Positions 59,782 to 64,000 of a DNA stretch of 64,000 nt are shown here, one piece after another. The notes below the pieces were generated by a model. The model made no database searches and was not told where the DNA came from. It worked only from the letters and a program-made list of their open reading frames with translations. The stretch covers positions 1-64,000 of the forward strand of contig DAVZXP010000002.1 of NCBI GenBank assembly GCA_052298855.1, read 5' to 3'. Every line of letters starts with the position of its first letter. Position 1 is the first letter of the stretch. The position numbers and the translations under genes were made by a program. Source of the stretch: Fimenecus sp052298855. Its GTDB lineage: Bacteria > Bacillota > Clostridia > Oscillospirales > Acutalibacteraceae.

Positions 59782-61185
59782 ATGAATAAATTAAAAAAGT
59801 TCACAAGCTTAATTGTAATGCTTTTGAAATTTACTCTGTTTTTTTTATTGTTTGCAATATTCTTTTTGCTTTTCGGTATAAATAATGCGTGGCTTTTGCA
59901 CGTTTCGAGAACTGCCGCCGTTACAATGTTTACCTTTGCTGTTTTGGGCCTTGCGTCAATGTCGATTTTCGGCGGATACAGTATAGGCATCAATAAGAGC
60001 AAGCCGATAATCAGCTCGCTTTCTCTTGCGACATTTTTTACGGATATTATCACATATGTTCAGTTGTGCATAATGAACACGAACTCGGCTAACAACCAAA
60101 CCTTTAAACTTGAGGATTTGGATATACTTGTGCTCGTCTATGTGCTTCAGCTCATAATGATAATCGCATTGACATATTTCGGAAATCACGTCTTTTTTAC
60201 AATAAATTCGCCCGAAAAATGTTGTGTTATCACGACCTCGAAATATGCACTCAACAGCGTTGTACCCAAGATTTTGAAATATAAAAAGCAGTATAATATT
60301 ACCGATATGATACTTTTCACGTCGCCCGATTTGTTCGACATTATCAACCGCTGCGACACCGTGTTCGTGTATGACGTTCCCGTTTCCTCAAAGACAATGA
60401 TAATTGAATACTGCTATGCCAACAACAAGAATATCTATTACAATTTTGAAATGTGCGATATTGTCGCTTTGAGAGGCAGAACGGCAATTTTGGACGATAA
60501 GCCGCTTTACGCTTCACAGGTCAAGGGACTTACCATTGAGCAGAAATTCTTTAAGCGCTTGCTTGACGTTTTCGGCTCGCTCTGCGGTCTTATTGTTCTT
60601 TCACCGCTTTTTGTGATAAGTGCTCTTTGCATTAAGCTTGAGGACGGCGGAAAGGTGCTCTTTAAGCAAAAGAGGGCTACGCTCGACGGTAAGATTTTCT
60701 ATGTTTATAAATTCAGAACAATGAAAGAAAAGGACTCTGTCAACCGCTCCGTTACAAGTGATGATGACCGTATAACGAAAGTCGGAAGATTTTTGCGTAA
60801 ATTCAGAATTGACGAACTTCCACAGCTTATAAATATTCTTAAAGGTGAAATGAGCATTGTCGGTCCTCGTCCCGAAATGGTTGAAAACGTTGATGAATAT
60901 ACCGATATGCTCTCCGAATTCAGCTATCGCTTGAGGGTTAAGGCAGGACTTACGGGTCACGCACAGATAGCAGGTAAATACAACACCTCGCCAAAGGATA
61001 AGCTTGTGCTTGACCTTATGTATATCGAAAAATACAGCCTTTGGCTTGATATTAAACTTATATTCCAAACGCTGACCGTCTTTTTCAAGGCGAGCGACAG
61101 CACGGAAGCTTTCGGCAAGGGCGAAGAATTTGAATTTTTCACTCAAGAAGTTGAAAAGGAAGAAAACAAAGAACAGGATAAATAA
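59782..61185 (+). CDS. Polyprenyl glycosylphosphotransferase (sugar transferase)
   Basis: A 467-aa membrane enzyme that starts surface-polysaccharide synthesis by moving a sugar-1-phosphate to undecaprenyl phosphate. Four N-terminal helices (about 12-145), a Rossmann-like CoA-binding-type region, then helix 5 (near 270-290). The catalytic PF02397 domain has KQKRATLDGKIFYVYKFRTM, LRKFRIDELPQLINILKGEM and SIVGPRPEM. Start at 59782 with ACGGAG upstream. Isolated from other glycan genes. Confidence 0.93.
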   Translation: MNKLKKFTSLIVMLLKFTLFFLLFAIFFLLFGINNAWLLHVSRTAAVTMFTFAVLGLASMSIFGGYSIGINKSKPIISSLSLATFFTDIITYVQLCIMNTNSANNQTFKLEDLDILVLVYVLQLIMIIALTYFGNHVFFTINSPEKCCVITTSKYALNSVVPKILKYKKQYNITDMILFTSPDLFDIINRCDTVFVYDVPVSSKTMIIEYCYANNKNIYYNFEMCDIVALRGRTAILDDKPLYASQVKGLTIEQKFFKRLLDVFGSLCGLIVLSPLFVISALCIKLEDGGKVLFKQKRATLDGKIFYVYKFRTMKEKDSVNRSVTSDDDRITKVGRFLRKFRIDELPQLINILKGEMSIVGPRPEMVENVDEYTDMLSEFSYRLRVKAGLTGHAQIAGKYNTSPKDKLVLDLMYIEKYSLWLDIKLIFQTLTVFFKASDSTEAFGKGEEFEFFTQEVEKEENKEQDK

Positions 61186-61190
61186 ACAAA

Positions 61191-61494
61191 AAGTCGGCAA
61201 GGCTGAGTGTTCATAAGGCAGTTTTGCTTCAAAACAACATCTTTTTGCACAATAATTCGTTAACCCCCACAGATAATGCTAACGCATATCTGTGGGGGTT
61301 GCCTTTTCTTGTATCAAAAATATATTATTTTGAAGTGCATTGCAGTTTCGTAGCTATAAAAATTCTTTTATGCTGAAGCCGAGAAGTGAAGCAAGGCTGT
61401 CGCCTTGCGAGGCTTTTTGGCAAAAGCATAAGAAATTTTTATGCGAGAAACCAATACTTCCTTATTAACACTCAGCCGATGAACCGACTTTTTT
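61191..61494. repeat. Nested inverted-repeat spacer of about 300 bp
   Basis: Outer arms AAGTCGG / CCGACTT (61191, 61484) and CTGAGTGTT / AACACTCAG (61203, 61467). Inner hairpins are CCCCCACAGATA / TATCTGTGGGGG (61264-61298), TATGCT / AGCATA (61369, 61425) and GCAAGGC-TGTC-GCCTTGC (61391-61408). No ORF. It lies between convergent genes. Could be a MITE-like insertion or a folded RNA; the outer T-run could end trmB or sugar-transferase transcripts. Confidence 0.65.
61262..61310 (+). terminator. Terminator inside the inverted-repeat spacer
   Basis: A very stable hairpin (AACCCCCACAGATA arm with full complement) followed by GCCTTTTCTT, 77 bases after the sugar-transferase stop. Confidence 0.65.
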
Positions 61495-61508
61495 ATGTGT
61501 GAAATTAT

Positions 61509-62183
61509 TTATTTTTTAAGCCTTGCTTCAAGTCTGTACAACGGCAAGCCCTGTTCGGCAAACCTCTGCTCGTATTCGGTTACGATATTGCCCTCAAAAT
61601 CGCTGTTGTGCAAATCCCTGATAACGCTTGTTACCTCAAAGCCGTTGTTATTGAAGCTCTCGATTGAATATTCAAAGAAATCAAGACTGTCAGTCTTTTG
61701 AACTATCAAAGCATCGGGAGTTAAGATTTTCTTGTAAATGCTCAAAAACTCGGGACTTGTAAGCCTGTGCTTTTCATGTCTTGCTTTCGGAAACGGAGTG
61801 CTGAAATTCAAGAATATTTCCGAAACGCTGTGCTCTTTGATAAAAACGGGGAGGTATTCTGCCCTCATTTCAAGAAAACGCAGGTTGTCAAGATTTTCTT
61901 CCTTTGCCTTTTCGCAGGCAATTACCAATACACCCGGTACACATTCGATTCCGACAATGTTTTTATCGGGATTTCTCTTGGCATATTGGGTTGCAAATTG
62001 ACCTTTACCGCAGCCTATTTCAAGCACAAGCGGTGCGTCATTTGCAAAATGCTTTGAAAAATCGATATATTCGTGAACATTATCAATATTTCTCAAATCA
62101 AAATCGGGTATTGAATAGGGGATACGAAGGTCGCTGCAATTATCACGCCTTGTATCAAGATTTTTTAATTTTCTGAATCTCAT
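61509..62183 (-). CDS. trmB: tRNA (guanine-N7)-methyltransferase TrmB
   Basis: Forms m7G46 in tRNA using SAM. The 224-aa protein has the SAM site LEIGCGKGQFATQYA (about 55-69). The LNFSTPFPKARHEKHRLT motif is a variant of the usual NFSDPWPKxRHxKRR. The end is TEYEQRFAEQG. Start at 62183 (MRFRKLK) with GGTGAT upstream is preferred to an in-frame ATG at 62228. Confidence 0.94.
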   Translation of the reverse strand: MRFRKLKNLDTRRDNCSDLRIPYSIPDFDLRNIDNVHEYIDFSKHFANDAPLVLEIGCGKGQFATQYAKRNPDKNIVGIECVPGVLVIACEKAKEENLDNLRFLEMRAEYLPVFIKEHSVSEIFLNFSTPFPKARHEKHRLTSPEFLSIYKKILTPDALIVQKTDSLDFFEYSIESFNNNGFEVTSVIRDLHNSDFEGNIVTEYEQRFAEQGLPLYRLEARLKK

Positions 62184-62267
62184 TTTATCACCGCATAGAA
62201 TAATATCATATTTTTTTTGATTGTGCAACGTAAATTATCGGCGTTTAATTTTATTGAAATTACCATC

Positions 62268-62296
62268 TTGAACAAAGAACATGTTTATGATATTAT
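62268..62296 (+). promoter_or_regulatory. dCMP deaminase promoter
   Basis: TTGAAC, a 17-bp spacer and TATTAT, 32 bases before the start. Confidence 0.6.
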
Positions 62297-62328
62297 TTTA
62301 ATATAAATTTTGCTTTGAGGTGTGAAAT

Positions 62329-62817
62329 ATGGCGAGAAGAGATAAAATAAATTATTACCTTGACCTTGCGGAGGCTGTTGCTCACAGAAGCACTTGCCTG
62401 CGCCGTCATTACGGAGCTGTTATAGTTTCAAACGATCAGGTTATATCGACAGGCTATTCGGGTGCGCCGAGAGGCAGAAAGAATTGCTGTGATTTGAACA
62501 GATGTATCCGTGACGAGCTTAAAATTCCGAGAGGGGAAAGGTACGAGCTTTGCAGAAGCGTACACGCAGAGGCAAATGCGATTATCAGCGCTTCAAGGAA
62601 TGAGATGCTCGGCGGCACACTTTATCTTGTAGGACTTGAGAGCAACGATGTTGACTATGTCGAGAACGCAAACAGCTGTTCGATGTGCAAGAGAATGATT
62701 ATAAATTCGGGCATTGAGCATATTGTTATCAGAGATACAAAGGACGAGTACAGAATAGTTCACGTTAAAAAGTGGATTGACGACGACGATTCGCTTTCAG
62801 GCGTGTTCGGATATTAA
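62329..62817 (+). CDS. Deoxycytidylate deaminase
   Basis: A 162-aa zinc enzyme converting dCMP to dUMP for dTMP synthesis. Zinc and catalytic motif HAEANAI near residues 84-90, with the PCxxC-like CSMCKRMI near 122-129. The additional CCDLNRC segment is typical of ComEB/dCMP deaminases. Ribosome site GAGGTG. Monocistronic. Confidence 0.92.
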   Translation: MARRDKINYYLDLAEAVAHRSTCLRRHYGAVIVSNDQVISTGYSGAPRGRKNCCDLNRCIRDELKIPRGERYELCRSVHAEANAIISASRNEMLGGTLYLVGLESNDVDYVENANSCSMCKRMIINSGIEHIVIRDTKDEYRIVHVKKWIDDDDSLSGVFGY

Positions 62818-63800
62818 GATATTAAATTAGCTATTCATCTTACACAGTTGGGCTGGGTTTGTTCCCTGTCCGAACAAACCAACGAAAACAAAACAATTAT
62901 CGGCTGTTATCAATTTGAAAAGCAGACGAAACTTAAGGCTCCCTCTGACGAGGGAGCTGTCATTTTTCTTTCGAAAATGACTGAGGGAGAGAAAGCAATA
63001 GCAGTCAAACATTAATGATTTTATCAAATTTGAAAAGCTAAGCGACCGTAGGGACAGGGCTCGCCCCTGTCCGATTTTTCAAAACTGTATACTATGTCCT
63101 TACACAACCTGTATACTATCTTATTACACTATGCAACTTGTCTCTGCCGTTAAATCACAACAAATCAACGGTTACAAGCAATTATATTTTTATATTATAC
63201 CGTAGGGGCGAACTGTGTTCGCCCGTTTTTAATTTGCTATGAATCGGCTGGCGACCGCAGGTCGCCCCTACGGGTTGTGCGTGTAAATTAATATCATTTT
63301 CAGCAGTAAATTATCATAAATTAACAACAATCTAACGTCGGCAGCAAGCCACCGCCCTACCACGTCGTCGTTAGCACCGTATCGTTCGCAACAGGCTTTT
63401 GCTGTCTCCCACTCACTATGCAACTCCTCCTTTTCCGCAAAAATCACGTTCGGCTCGCCTGTTCGGCTGTAAACGCCCTCACAGCGGCTCGCTGTCGCTA
63501 CCAACTTTTGCCCCTGTCCGTTACAGGCTCCCTTGTAAAGGGAGCTGTCATTTTTGTATAACAAAAAATGACTGAGGGATTTTATAAAATCATACAAAAT
63601 CGCATAAACCTAACCTTACAATCCCTCTACCGTACCCTTTACGCAATGGAGGCTGAACGTGCGAATTATGCGTAAATTTTAATATCATTTCGACCGAAAA
63701 ACCGTTGTTTTTTCCCTTAATATACACGTTACTCAACGCACAATGGGTATTTTCAATAAATTATCGCACACACGTTTGTTGAATGTGCCTAATTATATTT
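62818..63800. repeat. Repeat-rich spacer of about 1 kb
   Basis: No gene supported. CCGTAGGG-type hairpins are at 63045-63073, 63199-63225, 63250-63273 (reverse) and 63338-63360 (reverse). Two copies of a double-hairpin element (GGCTCCCTC...GAGGGAGCTGTCATTTTT...AAAATGACTGAGGGA) are at 62936-62992 and 63524-63580. Related units lie at 6086-6510. The single long minus-strand frame here runs through repeats and is not a gene. Confidence 0.75.
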
Positions 63801-63806
63801 GCTACC

Positions 63807-63835
63807 TTGAAAAAAAACTTTGTATATGGTATAAT
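63807..63835 (+). promoter_or_regulatory. Promoter of the last gene
   Basis: TTGAAA, a 17-bp spacer and TATAAT, about 45 bases before the start codon. Confidence 0.65.
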
Positions 63836-63879
63836 TTTCTTAAAATTTTGCGTAAAAATACGCACAAAGGATGGGTAAG

Positions 63880-64000
63880 ATGAGCAAAAATTCTCAATCT
63901 CCCGAGGGAACTATCAAGCATAACACCTATACCGGTAAGGAATTGACCGGTTACTTGGTAGGTCTTGCGGGACAAAACATTATTTACAACATTATTTCCG
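63880..64000 (+). CDS. Start of a probable GPH/MFS-type sugar symporter (partial)
   Basis: Forty codons are visible, running off the window. After a polar start (MSKNSQSPEGTIKHNTYTGK) comes ELTGYLVGLAGQNIIYNIIS, which looks like the first helix of glycoside-pentoside-hexuronide cation symporters. AAAGGATG precedes the ATG. An in-frame ATG at 63871 overlaps the ribosome site. The family call is tentative because only the N terminus is present. Confidence 0.5.
   Translation, partial: MSKNSQSPEGTIKHNTYTGKELTGYLVGLAGQNIIYNIIS

Noticed and set aside
63207..63221. LexA-like GAAC...GTTC site in the right repeat cluster
   Set aside because: The gap is three bases, not four, and it is part of a CCGTAGGG hairpin.
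63268..63597. 109-codon minus-strand frame
   Set aside because: It runs through several hairpin repeat units, has no ribosome site and no family likeness. The frame is a by-product of GC-rich repeats.

Overview
The window is a chromosomal segment of a spore-forming Clostridia bacterium, most likely a gut Oscillospirales/Ruminococcaceae-type organism. This placement is an inference. It rests on the Gram-positive gene order around mutSL, divIVA and sepF, split transketolase genes, a GTP-type PEP carboxykinase, a cotJABC spore-coat operon, and intergenic hairpin repeats with CCGTAGGG ends. No rRNA, tRNA or CRISPR array was seen.

Left chromosomal arm (1-25399). gdhA is on the minus strand, followed by tsaD, pckG and a metallophosphoesterase. 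A repeat-rich spacer then precedes an oxidoreductase and an SCP2-like protein on the minus strand. From 8850 to 24827 there is a compact co-directional run: hydrolase, miaB, ymcA-like, mutS, mutL, miaA, HlyD-like, yggS, sepF, divIVA, lspA, rluD, HAD phosphatase, and transketolase N and C subunits. Gaps are mostly below 60 bp. It combines tRNA modification, mismatch repair, cell division and envelope, and pentose phosphate functions.

Prophage (25400-59063). A 33.65-kb, apparently complete siphovirus-type prophage lies inside cotJC. The 13-bp core GACCGCCGTATTG is present at both ends. Removing one core plus the element rejoins the two cotJC parts into an uninterrupted 203-codon frame, and a large serine recombinase lies next to attL. 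The layout resembles developmental elements such as skin in sigK and SPbeta in spsM. Reading left to right the prophage holds: integrase; a lysogeny and immunity region with divergent repressor/Cro genes, operator-like repeats and a LexA-type box before a small convergent gene; many small early genes; a replication module with a HUH-type Rep, PcfK and PcfJ; RusA; ASCH; an MT-A70 methyltransferase; an out-of-place second major capsid gene; an ArpU-like regulator; HNH, terminase, portal, protease and capsid; neck and tail genes; holin and amidase; and a membrane-protein gene next to attR.

Right arm (59051-64000). The 5' part of cotJC, cotJB and cotJA run on the minus strand behind a SigE-like promoter. 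A polyprenyl glycosylphosphotransferase follows, then a structured 300-bp inverted-repeat spacer, trmB, dCMP deaminase, about 1 kb of repeat-rich spacer, and the start of a probable GPH/MFS sugar symporter.

The strongest candidate for an undescribed system is the cotJC-splitting prophage together with its proposed control parts: an antisense-oriented small RNA unit over the integrase leader, an SOS-linked small gene, and a small protein resembling the repressor tail. All coordinates and motifs were read by eye. Homology statements come from family knowledge, not from searches.
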